A stretch of 64,000 bases of DNA from Pseudodesulfovibrio sp. (GTDB taxonomy: Bacteria; Desulfobacterota; Desulfovibrionia; Desulfovibrionales; Desulfovibrionaceae), in assembly GCA_016744135.1 (NCBI GenBank), contig JADGEX010000001.1, positions 2,429,029-2,493,028 of the forward strand, given 5' to 3'. The translations under genes and the position numbers were made by a program. A model generated the notes under the pieces. The model was given only the letters and a program-made list of their open reading frames with translations. It did not search any database and was not told the origin of the DNA. Below, one piece after another: positions 1 to 9,150 of this stretch (its first letter is position 1; each line of letters begins with the position of its first letter).

Positions 1-1
1 T

Positions 2-919
2 TTGGGACGTTTTCTTGATGATTTTTTGACTCCGTCGTCCCGTGCTCGATTTAAGGGTGCACTCGTTCTTTTGGAAGAACAGGGCGAGAATCCGGCTCAA
101 CCTCCATCCACTACCGAGGCTTTGGAGTTCTTGTGCGCTGATGGTTCCACGGTTTGGCTGGAGTGTCATCTGGGTATTTTGCTTAATGAGGAAGGGGATA
201 AGCTTGGTGTTCAGGGTGTTGGCCGTGACATTACTGATCGCAAGCTGGCCGAGGCCCTGCGTGAGGACGTGGAGCGTATGGCGCGGCATGATCTCAAGAC
301 TCCCCTGGGCGCAGTCATCAGTCTTCCCGGTGAGGTTCGTCGGTTGGGTGGGTTGAATGCGGATCAGGATGCCATGCTGGAGACTATCGAAGACGCCGGT
401 GAGACCATGCTTCAGCTTATCAACCGGTCTCTCGATTTGTATAAGATGGAGCGCGGTACATATGTTCTGGCCAAGTCAGGAGTGGATTTGTTGCGGATGG
501 TGGAACGTATTAAGGCCGAGGCTATGCCGCAGATTCGAAGCAAGGGAATCAGTGTGGGCATTGAAGTGCGATCCGGCCAACAGGCGGATGCGTTTCTTGC
601 CACAGTGGACGAGGAATTGTTTCGTTCCATGCTTTCTAATCTTATCATCAATGCGCTTCAGGCCTCCCCGGAGTCTGGTTCAATTTCCATAGTTTTGGAG
701 AAGAATGGCATTTTGACGCTTGCCATCCGTAACCAGGGAGAAGTGGCTCATCACCTTCGTGATACTTTTTTTGATAAATATTCAACAGCCAATACCCCTG
801 GGGGGTCTGGGCTTGGAACGTATTCCGCTCGCCTTATTGCTCGTACACATGGTGGCGATATTATTGTGGAAACGGATATCCCCGGTCAAACCAGCGTGGT
901 CGTGACGCTGCCTGTCTGA
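2..919 (+). CDS. PAS-containing sensor histidine kinase, C-terminal part (5' end outside window)
   Basis: Open frame from the left edge, so the true start is probably upstream. Visible residues 40-85 look like the end of a PAS/PAC sensor domain (GVGRDITDRK). A phospho-acceptor H box follows (RHDLKTPLGAV, His96), then a dimerisation helix and an HATPase domain with an N box (SNLIINALQ, Asn217) and G2 box (GGSGLG, 267-272). It should autophosphorylate and signal to a response regulator not seen here. The H box reads HDLKTP rather than the usual HELRTP, a variant found in many PAS kinases. The signal sensed is unknown because the N-terminus is missing. Confidence 0.9.
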   Translation: MGRFLDDFLTPSSRARFKGALVLLEEQGENPAQPPSTTEALEFLCADGSTVWLECHLGILLNEEGDKLGVQGVGRDITDRKLAEALREDVERMARHDLKTPLGAVISLPGEVRRLGGLNADQDAMLETIEDAGETMLQLINRSLDLYKMERGTYVLAKSGVDLLRMVERIKAEAMPQIRSKGISVGIEVRSGQQADAFLATVDEELFRSMLSNLIINALQASPESGSISIVLEKNGILTLAIRNQGEVAHHLRDTFFDKYSTANTPGGSGLGTYSARLIARTHGGDIIVETDIPGQTSVVVTLPV

Positions 920-943
920 TTGTTCATGAATGTTTGTTATGCG

Positions 944-980
944 AACGGCGCACCCTGCAAATCAGGGTGCGCCGTTCTTT
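944..980. terminator. Bidirectional Rho-independent terminator
   Basis: Perfect 14-bp stem (944-957 with 963-976) with loop CAAAT, followed by CTTT. It lies between the histidine kinase gene and the convergent flavoprotein gene and can serve both. Confidence 0.8.
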
Positions 981-999
981 ATGGAGGTGTGTCTAAAAA

Positions 1000-1572
1000 T
1001 TATGCGAGTTTTTTCATGAGCCAGGCCATGTTCTTACCGAGAATGTCCATGGTCTCCATGCCTTCCACATCTTGTGTTATTTCACCCTTGTTCATGCCAA
1101 AGCCCATGTTCCAGTAATGGGAACCAGGGACAACCATTTGTCCGATGAAAAAGAAGGCGTTTAAGGTGTTGAAGGTCTGGATGGCACCACCGCGACGGGC
1201 GACCGCGACACTTGCGCCGACTTTGCGGGCGAACATGTCGTCATTAGCTCTGGCGACCATTCCGGCTCGGTCAATGAGTGCGCTCATTTCCGTGGAAATG
1301 GTGGCAAAATAGGTCGGGGAGCCGAGAATAATGCCGTCAGCGTCGTCCATGGCCGCAATACAGTCGTTGACGAAGTCATTTTTAACGGCACATTTGCGAT
1401 CCTTGTTTTTGAAACATTTCATGCAGGCGATACAACCGTGCATTTTTTTGCCGCCGAGTTCGATGAGTTCTGTCTCAATACCTTCGGCTTCAAGTTTCGT
1501 GAAAACGCGATTGATCATTTCTTTGGTGTTGCCACCCTTTCGGGCGGATCCATTAAAAGCGACTACTTTCAT
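1000..1572 (-). CDS. Flavodoxin-fold iron-sulfur flavoprotein / NAD(P)H-dependent oxidoreductase
   Basis: A 190-residue protein with an FMN phosphate-binding loop near the N-terminus (GSARKGGNT, 8-16), a cysteine cluster (Cys47, Cys50, Cys53, Cys61) that resembles the compact 4Fe-4S motif of iron-sulfur flavoproteins, and the second FMN loop GSPTYFATIS. The family transfers electrons between ferredoxin or NAD(P)H and small acceptors; the substrate is unknown. Only nine bases separate it from the upstream nitroreductase gene, so the two probably form one operon. The pair is divergent from an HxlR regulator, which suggests control by redox or electrophile stress. Confidence 0.85.
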   Translation of the reverse strand: MKVVAFNGSARKGGNTKEMINRVFTKLEAEGIETELIELGGKKMHGCIACMKCFKNKDRKCAVKNDFVNDCIAAMDDADGIILGSPTYFATISTEMSALIDRAGMVARANDDMFARKVGASVAVARRGGAIQTFNTLNAFFFIGQMVVPGSHYWNMGFGMNKGEITQDVEGMETMDILGKNMAWLMKKLA

Positions 1573-1581
1573 AATATTCTC

Positions 1582-2091
1582 CTAATACGTGTTGTAATGA
1601 ATCCGATCATCTTGAAAGCGGCTTTCGGATTTAAGTTGTTGCGCAGGCCAGCCGATGGGGGCGAATCCGAGAGGAATGACATGCTCTGGCAAATTGAACA
1701 TTTCCTTGAAGGCTTTGAGTCTTTCCTCGACGGGATGGATGCCGGTCCAGACAGCACCTAGGCCAAGTCCGTGCGCTGCCAACAGGAGGTTTTGCATGGC
1801 TGCCGAGCAATCTTGTACCCAGTATCCCGGAAATTTTTCCTTGCTCAGGTCTGCGCAGACAATAATGCCGAGCGCGGCCTGAGTGACCATTTTCATATGG
1901 ACATGAATACCGGCCATGCCATCGAGTTTCTTGCGATCATTGACAACAATGAATCTCCATGGTTGGGCGTTGCCCGCGCTTGGAGCCATCATGGCAGCTT
2001 CAAGGATCTGTTTGACCATTGCTTCCGGGACCGGCTTGTTTTCAAATTTCCGTATGCTGCGTCGAGTGAGAAGGCCTTCCATTATATCCAT
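1582..2091 (-). CDS. Nitroreductase family protein
   Basis: A 169-residue FMN enzyme of the nitroreductase fold. The N-terminus RRSIRKFENKPV is the classical family signature, followed by MAPSAGNAQPWRF, which contributes to FMN and substrate binding, and GLGAVWTGIHP in the C-terminal half. Such enzymes reduce nitro groups, quinones or flavins with NAD(P)H; the natural substrate cannot be told. First gene of the operon with the downstream iron-sulfur flavoprotein, transcribed away from the HxlR regulator. Confidence 0.9.
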   Translation of the reverse strand: MDIMEGLLTRRSIRKFENKPVPEAMVKQILEAAMMAPSAGNAQPWRFIVVNDRKKLDGMAGIHVHMKMVTQAALGIIVCADLSKEKFPGYWVQDCSAAMQNLLLAAHGLGLGAVWTGIHPVEERLKAFKEMFNLPEHVIPLGFAPIGWPAQQLKSESRFQDDRIHYNTY

Positions 2092-2151
2092 TATCTATTC
2101 CTCCTGTTGTGGGCTGGGCTGTTGTTTACTGTCATATTCTTTTCTGCTATT

Positions 2152-2201
2152 GGTAACAAAAGATCAAGTACGCACTTAAAAGTGCTATAGGTACCAAAAG
2201 G
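2152..2201. promoter_or_regulatory. Candidate HxlR operator region
   Basis: In the 179-bp divergent gap between the nitroreductase and HxlR genes, the near-identical direct repeats GGTAACAAAAG (2152-2162) and GGTACCAAAAG (2190-2200) lie 38 bp apart and bracket a dyad GCACT-TAAA-AGTGC (2172-2185). A TTGACT box (2208-2213) faces the regulator. The arrangement fits autoregulation of a divergent HxlR unit; binding is inferred. Confidence 0.45.
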
Positions 2202-2270
2202 AAACTATTGACTTCTTTATTTTATAGTACATAGGCGGGGCGATGAGGAAAAGAATAAACGGAGTTCTTT

Positions 2271-2648
2271 ATGGGGACTGAATGTTCCATGAAATTTTGT
2301 GGTGAAAAAAAGTATTTCTGTACCGTCGAACTGACCTTGCAGGTTATCGGCGGCAAATGGAAACCAATCATTATTCATCGATTAGGAAATGACGGAATCT
2401 TGCGGTTTAGCGAGGTGAAAAGATCTATTCCCAATATTACGCAGAAGATGCTGACACAGCAGTTACGTGAATTGGAAGCGGACGGTGTCGTCACACGCAA
2501 GGTTTATGCGCAGGTGCCGCCAAAAGTGGAGTATTCCCTGACTGAGTTGGGCCTGAGCGTCATGCCGGTTATAGAGAGTCTGTGCAAGTGGGGTGAGGGC
2601 TACGCCCGATGGTTTGAAGACCAGACGGTGAGGGAAACGGCCATTTAG
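2271..2648 (+). CDS. HxlR-family transcriptional regulator
   Basis: A 125-residue winged-helix protein. The family signature is clear: LQVIGGKWKPIIIHRL, then LRFSEVKRSIPNITQKMLTQQLRELEADGVV, where the recognition helix lies, and YSLTELGLSV in the wing. Cys6, Cys10 and Cys17 near the N-terminus could be thiol switches like the conserved cysteine of YodB/HypR; that is inference. GGAG at 2261-2264 supports the ATG at 2271; an internal ATG at 2289 is less well placed. Divergent from the nitroreductase operon, its likely target. Confidence 0.9.
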   Translation: MGTECSMKFCGEKKYFCTVELTLQVIGGKWKPIIIHRLGNDGILRFSEVKRSIPNITQKMLTQQLRELEADGVVTRKVYAQVPPKVEYSLTELGLSVMPVIESLCKWGEGYARWFEDQTVRETAI

Positions 2649-2721
2649 TCTTAAATTCTTCTCTTTTCCTTCCCTCGGTTTGCCATATGCTGTATGTAGG
2701 CCTCATTCATGGAGGTCTCAA

Positions 2722-3084
2722 ATGTTGGATTCACATACTACCGCTGCACGAATATATCCTGTCCTTGAACTTGATGAAATTTGTGAGTTTCTGGAATTGA
2801 CGCGTAACGAGATTATGATGCTCGTACCCAAGGCCGTAGAGGAAGTTGAATATCGGTTTGATTTGATTCGGAAGAGCGTGCGATCCAATGATTTTAATGA
2901 GATCGTGCTTCATAGCCATACATTGAAGAGTGTAGCTGCTTCCATTGGGGCCAGGGCTACGCGTGAGGTCGTTTCTAAGTTGGAGTCGGTAGCGAAGAGA
3001 GGGGACACAGATATGTGTGTTCGGCTGATTGGTGAACTTGAGGAAGAAGTTTCTCGTCTCGCGGCTGAAGTTGCCGCTCTTTAA
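2722..3084 (+). CDS. HPt-domain phosphotransfer protein
   Basis: A 120-residue, nearly all-helical protein. The motif HSHTLKSVAASIG matches the HPt signature HxLKGxxxxxG, with His66 as the likely phospho-accepting residue. Stand-alone HPt proteins shuttle phosphate between hybrid kinases and response regulators. The start at 2722 was chosen over an upstream in-frame ATG (2680) because GGAGG lies at 2711-2715. No partner kinase is adjacent. Confidence 0.82.
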   Translation: MLDSHTTAARIYPVLELDEICEFLELTRNEIMMLVPKAVEEVEYRFDLIRKSVRSNDFNEIVLHSHTLKSVAASIGARATREVVSKLESVAKRGDTDMCVRLIGELEEEVSRLAAEVAAL

Positions 3085-3099
3085 ATTTTGTTTAAAAAA

Positions 3100-3133
3100 A
3101 ATCCCGGTACGAAGAGCGTACCGGGATTTTTTT
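3100..3133. terminator. Bidirectional Rho-independent terminator
   Basis: A 12-bp stem (3100-3111 with 3117-3128) with loop AAGAG. It has T7 on the plus side and an A run upstream, so it can end both the HPt gene and phoU. Confidence 0.85.
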
Positions 3134-3144
3134 GGCTGTCAGAG

Positions 3145-3810
3145 TTATCCCCTGCAATTATGTTTCATGCTGGTGCCTTCAACGACAAAGACAACAGACT
3201 CGGAGACATTGGTGGCGAGGTCGCCGATACGTTCAAGGTGACGTGCGCCGATAATGGCGTGTATGCCTCGCTCCACGATTCGTGACTCGGTCACCATCTC
3301 GGAAGCGAGTTGCCGCAGAATGGCAATGTTCAAATCGTCGGCTCTATCATCCATACGGCATACCTGCCCGGCCAAGGCGACATCGTCGTCTATGTAGGCC
3401 TTGAGGGCGTCAGAAAGCATGTGTTTGACGATGTTTGCCAATTCTTCCATCTTTGGATTGTGCGGCATGGGTGGCCGGGTGGACAGGAACATTGCCCTGT
3501 GCGCCAGGTTGGAGGCTTCATCGCCGAGGCGTTCCAAATTCACCGTGATTCTTTGAGCACCGACAATGGTTCGCAGATCCACGGCCATGGGCTGATCAAG
3601 TGCGAGCAGTTCAAGGCTGAAATTGTCGATTTCGTCTTCCATTTCATTGATGACGTCGTCGCCGACTATAACCGCTTCGGCCAAGTCTGCGTCATTTTCG
3701 AGGTAGGCCTTGATCGCCTTGTGCACGGCGGATTCCGACAGGGCTGCCATGCGTAGGACCATGACCTTGAGGTCTTCGAGTTTTTTTGAAAAATGTGCGC
3801 GTTGTTCCAT
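3145..3810 (-). CDS. phoU: Phosphate transport system regulator PhoU
   Basis: A 221-residue protein made of two PhoU three-helix bundles. Typical family stretches are visible: an acidic GDDVINEMEDEIDNFSLELLALDQP segment, DLRTIVGAQRITVNLERLGDEA, and in the second bundle RHLERIGDLATNVSESVVFV. PhoU links the Pst transporter to the PhoR kinase and represses the Pho regulon when phosphate is plentiful. It lies 26 bp downstream of pstB. The permease and binding-protein genes pstS, pstC and pstA are not next to it. Confidence 0.95.
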   Translation of the reverse strand: MEQRAHFSKKLEDLKVMVLRMAALSESAVHKAIKAYLENDADLAEAVIVGDDVINEMEDEIDNFSLELLALDQPMAVDLRTIVGAQRITVNLERLGDEASNLAHRAMFLSTRPPMPHNPKMEELANIVKHMLSDALKAYIDDDVALAGQVCRMDDRADDLNIAILRQLASEMVTESRIVERGIHAIIGARHLERIGDLATNVSESVVFVVEGTSMKHNCRG

Positions 3811-3836
3811 AAAAAAATCCCGTCCTTGGAGCCGAT

Positions 3837-4598
<762 letters not shown>

Positions 4599-4628
4599 GT
4601 CTGTTTGTTCTCCATTCAAAAGAGATAT

Positions 4629-4647
4629 GTCGTATCAGCGATACGAC
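4629..4647 (-). other. Hairpin in the pstB 5' leader
   Basis: Perfect 8-bp dyad GTCGTATC-AGC-GATACGAC between the Pho box and the pstB start. It has no T run, so it is not a terminator; it may stabilise the mRNA or bind a protein. Confidence 0.35.
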
Positions 4648-4669
4648 CAAACACGACTACCTTTCACTG

Positions 4670-4709
4670 GTTACGTGAGAATGACTCGGGTGTTACAATT
4701 GCGTGACAG
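4670..4709 (-). promoter_or_regulatory. Pho box with four 11-bp-spaced repeats
   Basis: On the minus strand the heptamers CTGTCAC, TTGTAAC, GAGTCAT and ACGTAAC start exactly 11 bp apart (plus-strand positions 4703-4709, 4692-4698, 4681-4687, 4670-4676). This is the spacing of PhoB direct repeats (CTGTCAT-N4-CTGTCAT). It lies about 75 bp upstream of pstB, so phosphate-starvation induction by PhoB is expected. Confidence 0.65.
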
Positions 4710-4716
4710 CGTAGTT

Positions 4717-5376
4717 TTATTGAAGTGCGACCGTCGCAGTCAGTGTCGTATCAGTGGTGTTTACCGTGGGCTTGATGGCATTTGCTGGTGGAGTGCGGAA
4801 GTGAATTACAAGCCTGAGGCGGTCTGGGTGCTCTCCAACCACGACATGTTTGACGGAGCCGTCCAGTCTGATCACATTCGCATTGTGGTATTTCCATGAT
4901 CCGATCAGGTCGAAAACCAATCGTCGGGGGGTGGTCAGGTTTATATAACTGGTATCGGCAACAGGGCGGTCTGTTTGAATGGTGATGGTGAAACCGGTGT
5001 CCGTTTCTTTCACGGCGACACTTTTTACTTTGCCAGGTGTTTGTGGAGTCTGCTCTTTTACGACAGGAGGTGTAGGCTCTGTGACTTCGGGCTGTGGTTT
5101 TATAGGTTTCTGATCTGGAGTGGCAACAGCTTGGGGCTCTTCAGGAAGAGTGATGACTTCCGGTTCACCAAGACCTTGATTTTCAGCGGATTGTGCCGGA
5201 GTTTCTGTTCCATCAGGTAAAACCATGGGAAGAATCGTGAAATCAACACTCATGCGTAATTCATTGCGTACAGGGGTTTCAGCGTCACCGGAAGGGACGA
5301 ACGTCGTGCTCGCTATGAAGGCTATGGCAACGCATAGTCCTAGGAGAATGGCCCATTTACCAGATTTTTTCGACAT
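4717..5376 (-). CDS. AMIN-domain exported protein
   Basis: About 219 residues: a signal or anchor helix near the N-terminus (WAILLGLCVAIAFIAS), a Pro/Glu-rich linker, then a C-terminal beta domain of about 100 residues (VKSVAVKETDTGFTITIQTD ... RRLVFDLIG ... DRLRLVIHF). This fits the AMIN domain, which targets periplasmic proteins to the envelope or peptidoglycan. No amidase or secretin domain is attached. The start at 5376 is favoured by an AGAGGG ribosome site; the frame stays open nine codons further. Confidence 0.7.
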   Translation of the reverse strand: MSKKSGKWAILLGLCVAIAFIASTTFVPSGDAETPVRNELRMSVDFTILPMVLPDGTETPAQSAENQGLGEPEVITLPEEPQAVATPDQKPIKPQPEVTEPTPPVVKEQTPQTPGKVKSVAVKETDTGFTITIQTDRPVADTSYINLTTPRRLVFDLIGSWKYHNANVIRLDGSVKHVVVGEHPDRLRLVIHFRTPPANAIKPTVNTTDTTLTATVALQ

Positions 5377-5453
5377 GCAAGTCCCTCTTTGAAATTGAAT
5401 CACTGCAATATACGCAAATCGGTTATAAATGGCAAAGGCGTGGCTCCAGTTCC

Positions 5454-6416
5454 CTAGTCGAGGGAATCGTAGAATTGTGCAAGATGCTCGATTACTCGTT
5501 TGTCAGACCACAGTTGTTCCATGAATGCTCGCCCTTTCTTTCCTGCGGCTTCACAGGCTGGACGATCTTGGATGAATTCCATGAGTCTATCTGTCAAATC
5601 TTTTTTCGTGTGTGCCAATATCCACGGCAGATCTTCAGTCTTGGCGAATTCCGATACACGGGCGCGATTCCATTCGTCGAGTCCGGCAATTACAGCTACG
5701 CCCTGTGAAAGGCCTTCCAGACTGGAAACGCCATAGTATCCCTGCATGTGATCAAAGAGGACGTGGTGCCGGCGTTTTCGAGCCAGACATTCCGTGTTGG
5801 GAACGTCGTCGATAAGGTCGACTGACACGTGGACCTTACGTTTGTTGATGGTACTGACAACATCCAGAAATTCGTCGGTGTTTTTGAGGTCCTTGCGGGT
5901 AGGGGAGTGACAGACTTTGAGAGGGCCATCGTCATCGAAGCGTCCCCACATGGGTTTGAACAGCGGTTCATCAATAGGGACGAGGTTGGGCTGCCATTGG
6001 GCTTCGGGGAGCAGTTTCATCAGGTCCGGCGTGGAAACGAGCAGGTTGCGTCTCCCTAATGCCTTGTATTTTTTGCGAAATGATTCGGGATTGGACCGGA
6101 AGTCGTGGTGCCCATGGTGATGATGGACAATAGCTTTACCTTTGATGAAATCGGCAGGTAACAGATGCCCGAAAGGTTGATTCTCGTCGCAGGTCATATG
6201 GAAATGAAGGACGTCAGCCTCGTGCATGAGAATGGCGACTTCTTCCATTCCGTCTGGGCCGAGGTCTGGGACGTGCATGTCTTTTTCCCAGGAGTGGGTA
6301 TATCGACTTTCCAGCGTGACCAAGCGGGCTGAATGAGTGGTATGCCTATTGATGGCCTTGGTAAATTGGATAGCCGTCCCGGCGGGGTCGTTAATGGCGA
6401 GCATAAGAATGCGCAT
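5454..6416 (-). CDS. Glycosyltransferase-like protein
   Basis: A 320-residue cytosolic protein with a GT-B-like layout: N-terminal MRILMLAINDPAGTAIQFTKAINR, a central VCHSPTRKDLKNTDEFLDV that resembles the nucleotide-sugar half of GT4 enzymes, and a C-terminal YYGVSSLEGLSQGVAVIAGLDEW corresponding to the donor-binding E-x7-E region. A family-4-like glycosyl transfer is likely; donor and acceptor are unknown. It is not embedded in an obvious polysaccharide cluster. Confidence 0.65.
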   Translation of the reverse strand: MRILMLAINDPAGTAIQFTKAINRHTTHSARLVTLESRYTHSWEKDMHVPDLGPDGMEEVAILMHEADVLHFHMTCDENQPFGHLLPADFIKGKAIVHHHHGHHDFRSNPESFRKKYKALGRRNLLVSTPDLMKLLPEAQWQPNLVPIDEPLFKPMWGRFDDDGPLKVCHSPTRKDLKNTDEFLDVVSTINKRKVHVSVDLIDDVPNTECLARKRRHHVLFDHMQGYYGVSSLEGLSQGVAVIAGLDEWNRARVSEFAKTEDLPWILAHTKKDLTDRLMEFIQDRPACEAAGKKGRAFMEQLWSDKRVIEHLAQFYDSLD

Positions 6417-6496
6417 TTTATGAGACGGCTCCCTGTATCGGTTTTGATGTCGTCAACGAACCCGCTGGTTCAGTCCTTGCTGATTCAATAGAAGGC

Positions 6497-7294
6497 TTAT
6501 TCTTTTTTGGTTGGGGCTTTTTCCACTTTCTCCAATTCGCTGCTTTTGTCTCCAGAAAGGTCTAGTTCACTGAATTCATGGGATTCGGGCAGTTTGACGG
6601 AGAAAGCATACACGGAGTCCAGGCGAGCGGTGGTCGGGGCAAATGAACAGTCCAGAACATGGCCGCCGCCTGTCCGGTCCTTGGTGATGAAATGCCAGTG
6701 ATAGCCTGGGACATTAACGCCTTTGACAAAAGATGGCGAATAGTAGCCAACCAAAGTGCCTTCACCCGAGAATTGGACCACCACCTGATGTTTGACCACT
6801 TCGTGTAGCGGTTCATAAGGAGGATTCTGTTTGGGAATGGCCCGGGCCTTTACAAAAGCAAACCGGCCATCAATGCGGATGGCATAAAAGGCGTTTTTTG
6901 AGGGCAATCCGAGGGTTATGGCTTTGTTGAGATCCTGTAATGACTGTATTCGGTCCAGCTTGAGGATCATGTCCTCTTCGAAAAATGAAACCGTGGCAAA
7001 AGGTACCTTGGCACTGTCGGCGGGGACAGTCGCTTTGCCTCCTGCGCTGATATGGTAGGGGGTGCCGTCCAGTACCACCAATTCTCCGTCAATACCGTTG
7101 AGTGTCCCGAGGCCGAAGTCTCCTTGAAACATGAGGTTCTTGATGGTCAATTCCCCGTCATAGAGACCGGCCAGCAGGGCGTCGATTGTGGAATATTGAT
7201 AAAGGGAATCCCCTGCAACGGCCAGACCGCTGGAAAAGGTTGTTAAGGTAAGGAGGAGTAGGAGGCAGTAGAGGTGTTTCAGCGTGGTTTTCAT
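6497..7294 (-). CDS. budA: Acetolactate decarboxylase, apparently exported
   Basis: A 265-residue protein that aligns with alpha-acetolactate decarboxylase, which converts 2-acetolactate to acetoin. The zinc-ligand motif is intact: GYHWHF with His199 and His201, then GGGH with His212. GTLNGIDGELVVLDG near residue 63 is also typical. Unusually, residues 1-28 form a signal peptide (KHLYCLLLLLTLTTFSSGLAVA), so the enzyme would act in the periplasm. No acetolactate synthase gene is adjacent. Nine bases downstream of cheD, perhaps in the same transcript. Confidence 0.88.
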   Translation of the reverse strand: MKTTLKHLYCLLLLLTLTTFSSGLAVAGDSLYQYSTIDALLAGLYDGELTIKNLMFQGDFGLGTLNGIDGELVVLDGTPYHISAGGKATVPADSAKVPFATVSFFEEDMILKLDRIQSLQDLNKAITLGLPSKNAFYAIRIDGRFAFVKARAIPKQNPPYEPLHEVVKHQVVVQFSGEGTLVGYYSPSFVKGVNVPGYHWHFITKDRTGGGHVLDCSFAPTTARLDSVYAFSVKLPESHEFSELDLSGDKSSELEKVEKAPTKKE

Positions 7295-7302
7295 GAGTTC
7301 TC

Positions 7303-7848
7303 CTAAAATTTGGATCCGGCGTTGCCTGACGCGTCTCCGCTACATTCTGATTTTCGTAGTTTTTTGACCCAGATTTCTCCAGTCTGGGTATGGAACATGA
7401 GTTTGCGTCCCTGAGAACCGCCCACGTCTTCCACTTGGATGGGGAGTCGGGCAAATTTGAGAAGTCGTCGGGCCATTTCAATGTTGCGTTTGCCTATGTT
7501 GAAGCCGCCTGAGGGGGTTTTGCAGGCAACCATGCCGCTTCCGCCCCCGAACATTTTGATGACCAGATCACGTCGGGGGATACCGACTTTGTCCATGGTT
7601 TCCAACATGTTTTGCAGTGCTGTGTCGACAAAACGGCAGACCTGTGGCTCAGGAGTACTTTGTCGTCTGTCTTGTAGGCTGTCTGGCAGGAAAGCGTGAC
7701 AGATGGTACCAATTCCCAACTTGGGAGAGTGCAGCGTTACAGCCAGACATGATCCTAACACCGTGGAGACCAGAGTTGGTTGCACGCCGAAGAAACAGTC
7801 ACCTGTTTGGAGAAATACTTTGGGAAGTCCCTGCCCCAGTCCTTTCAT
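7303..7848 (-). CDS. cheD: Chemoreceptor glutamine deamidase CheD
   Basis: A 181-residue CheD protein, which deamidates glutamines of methyl-accepting chemotaxis proteins. The catalytic motif GSCLAVTLHSP carries Cys34, and His51 lies in ICHAFLP; FGGGSGM is the usual substrate-binding loop. No other chemotaxis gene lies nearby. It is followed after nine bases by the acetolactate decarboxylase gene. Confidence 0.92.
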   Translation of the reverse strand: MKGLGQGLPKVFLQTGDCFFGVQPTLVSTVLGSCLAVTLHSPKLGIGTICHAFLPDSLQDRRQSTPEPQVCRFVDTALQNMLETMDKVGIPRRDLVIKMFGGGSGMVACKTPSGGFNIGKRNIEMARRLLKFARLPIQVEDVGGSQGRKLMFHTQTGEIWVKKLRKSECSGDASGNAGSKF

Positions 7849-7923
7849 TCGTCTACCCGTTCAATATGAGAGTCCGCTTTGCGGACCGTTTATACATCAA
7901 AGCTATCATCCTGACGCGCCAAG

Positions 7924-9081
7924 TCAACCGGTTGCTCGAATCTTGCGTAACTGGTCGGGGATAAGTTGTGTCAAAATCAGTGAAACCAGTGACATGACGA
8001 CCGCGCCAAGAAATACGGCTCTGTAGTTCGTGATCCAGGCGATACCGCCCATCACTGGAATAAAGACAGCGGCGATGTGATTAATGGTGAATCCTACGGC
8101 CATGCCCGAGGCAATGTCTTTGGAATCGGCGATCTTTTGGTAAAAGGTTTTAATGCCCATGGAGAAATTGAAAACGACATTGTCCACGACATAGAAGGCT
8201 CCTGCCAGAAGAGGGCTGTCAGTATAGGCGTACCCGAGGAAGACCAGAATCAGCGTCGAATATTCCACACTGAGAACGGCCCGTTCTCCGAAGCGGTTGA
8301 CCGCCTTGCCGATAAGCGGATTGGCGAAATAGTTGATCACGTTGTTGCAGACGAAAAGGATCGTGATTTGTTGGATGGAGTAATCGAATTTTTCCACCAG
8401 AAGGAATACGGCAAAGGCCACGAATATTTGTCGTCTGGCACCGCTCATGAGTGTCAGGGCATAAAAGAGCCAGTACTTTTTTTTCAGGACCATTTTTTTG
8501 TGCTGGAGGGGAAGGTCTTCCCTGGACGGATCTCGCGTCATTCCCCAGAGGCCTGCGCAGACCGCCACGGCTCCGAAGAGTGCAAACATTTCGGTGTATC
8601 CAAGTGTTTTTGCCAAAAAATAGATGAATCCACCCACTGTGATGTTTGTCAGTGCTCCGATACTTCTGAGCCGTCCCATGACCAACGGCGCTTCGGTATG
8701 ATTGAAATATTGTAATGTGAGCGATTGGTTCATGGTTTCGAAGTAGTGAAAGCCGAAACTCATGAGCAGGGTGGTGCAGATAATACCGGTCAGGGAGGGG
8801 AAAAGTCCGGTCAGTCCGACCCCCACTCCGGTTATAATGACTGACAGCGCTGCCAGTCGGTGTTCCCTGATGATCAGGATGACATAAATTGCGAGCATTG
8901 CCAGAAAGCCGGGGACTTCGCGAATTGAGTTCGCGATACCCATACCCAGCCCGTCAAGGCCTGCGACATCCACGGCAAAGTTGTTGAGTAGGGTGCGCCA
9001 TCCCTGAAAGGCCACGCCCGTACCCACCATGAGTACGAGGAGAAAAATATACATTCGGCGCTTTTTAAGCTGATCAGTCAT
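7924..9081 (-). CDS. Major facilitator superfamily transporter
   Basis: A 385-residue membrane protein with about 12 hydrophobic helices. It begins with a basic MTDQLKKRRMYIFLLVL segment and carries an MFS-like cytoplasmic loop (NRFGERAVLS). The substrate is unknown. The frame is open 69 codons further, but AAAGGA sits just ahead of the ATG at 9081 and the upstream stretch is not membrane-like. It is divergent from the DUF523 gene, with a 69-bp gap. Confidence 0.85.
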   Translation of the reverse strand: MTDQLKKRRMYIFLLVLMVGTGVAFQGWRTLLNNFAVDVAGLDGLGMGIANSIREVPGFLAMLAIYVILIIREHRLAALSVIITGVGVGLTGLFPSLTGIICTTLLMSFGFHYFETMNQSLTLQYFNHTEAPLVMGRLRSIGALTNITVGGFIYFLAKTLGYTEMFALFGAVAVCAGLWGMTRDPSREDLPLQHKKMVLKKKYWLFYALTLMSGARRQIFVAFAVFLLVEKFDYSIQQITILFVCNNVINYFANPLIGKAVNRFGERAVLSVEYSTLILVFLGYAYTDSPLLAGAFYVVDNVVFNFSMGIKTFYQKIADSKDIASGMAVGFTINHIAAVFIPVMGGIAWITNYRAVFLGAVVMSLVSLILTQLIPDQLRKIRATG

Positions 9082-9150
9082 TGAAGTCCTTTTTGATGAG
9101 GGGCGACAATAGGTCTTTGACATGTGAAAAATCAAGTATAGAATCGTGTC

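Noticed and set aside
4629-4647. Terminator between the AMIN gene and pstB
   Set aside because: No T run on either strand after the stem; it lies in the pstB leader downstream of the Pho box.
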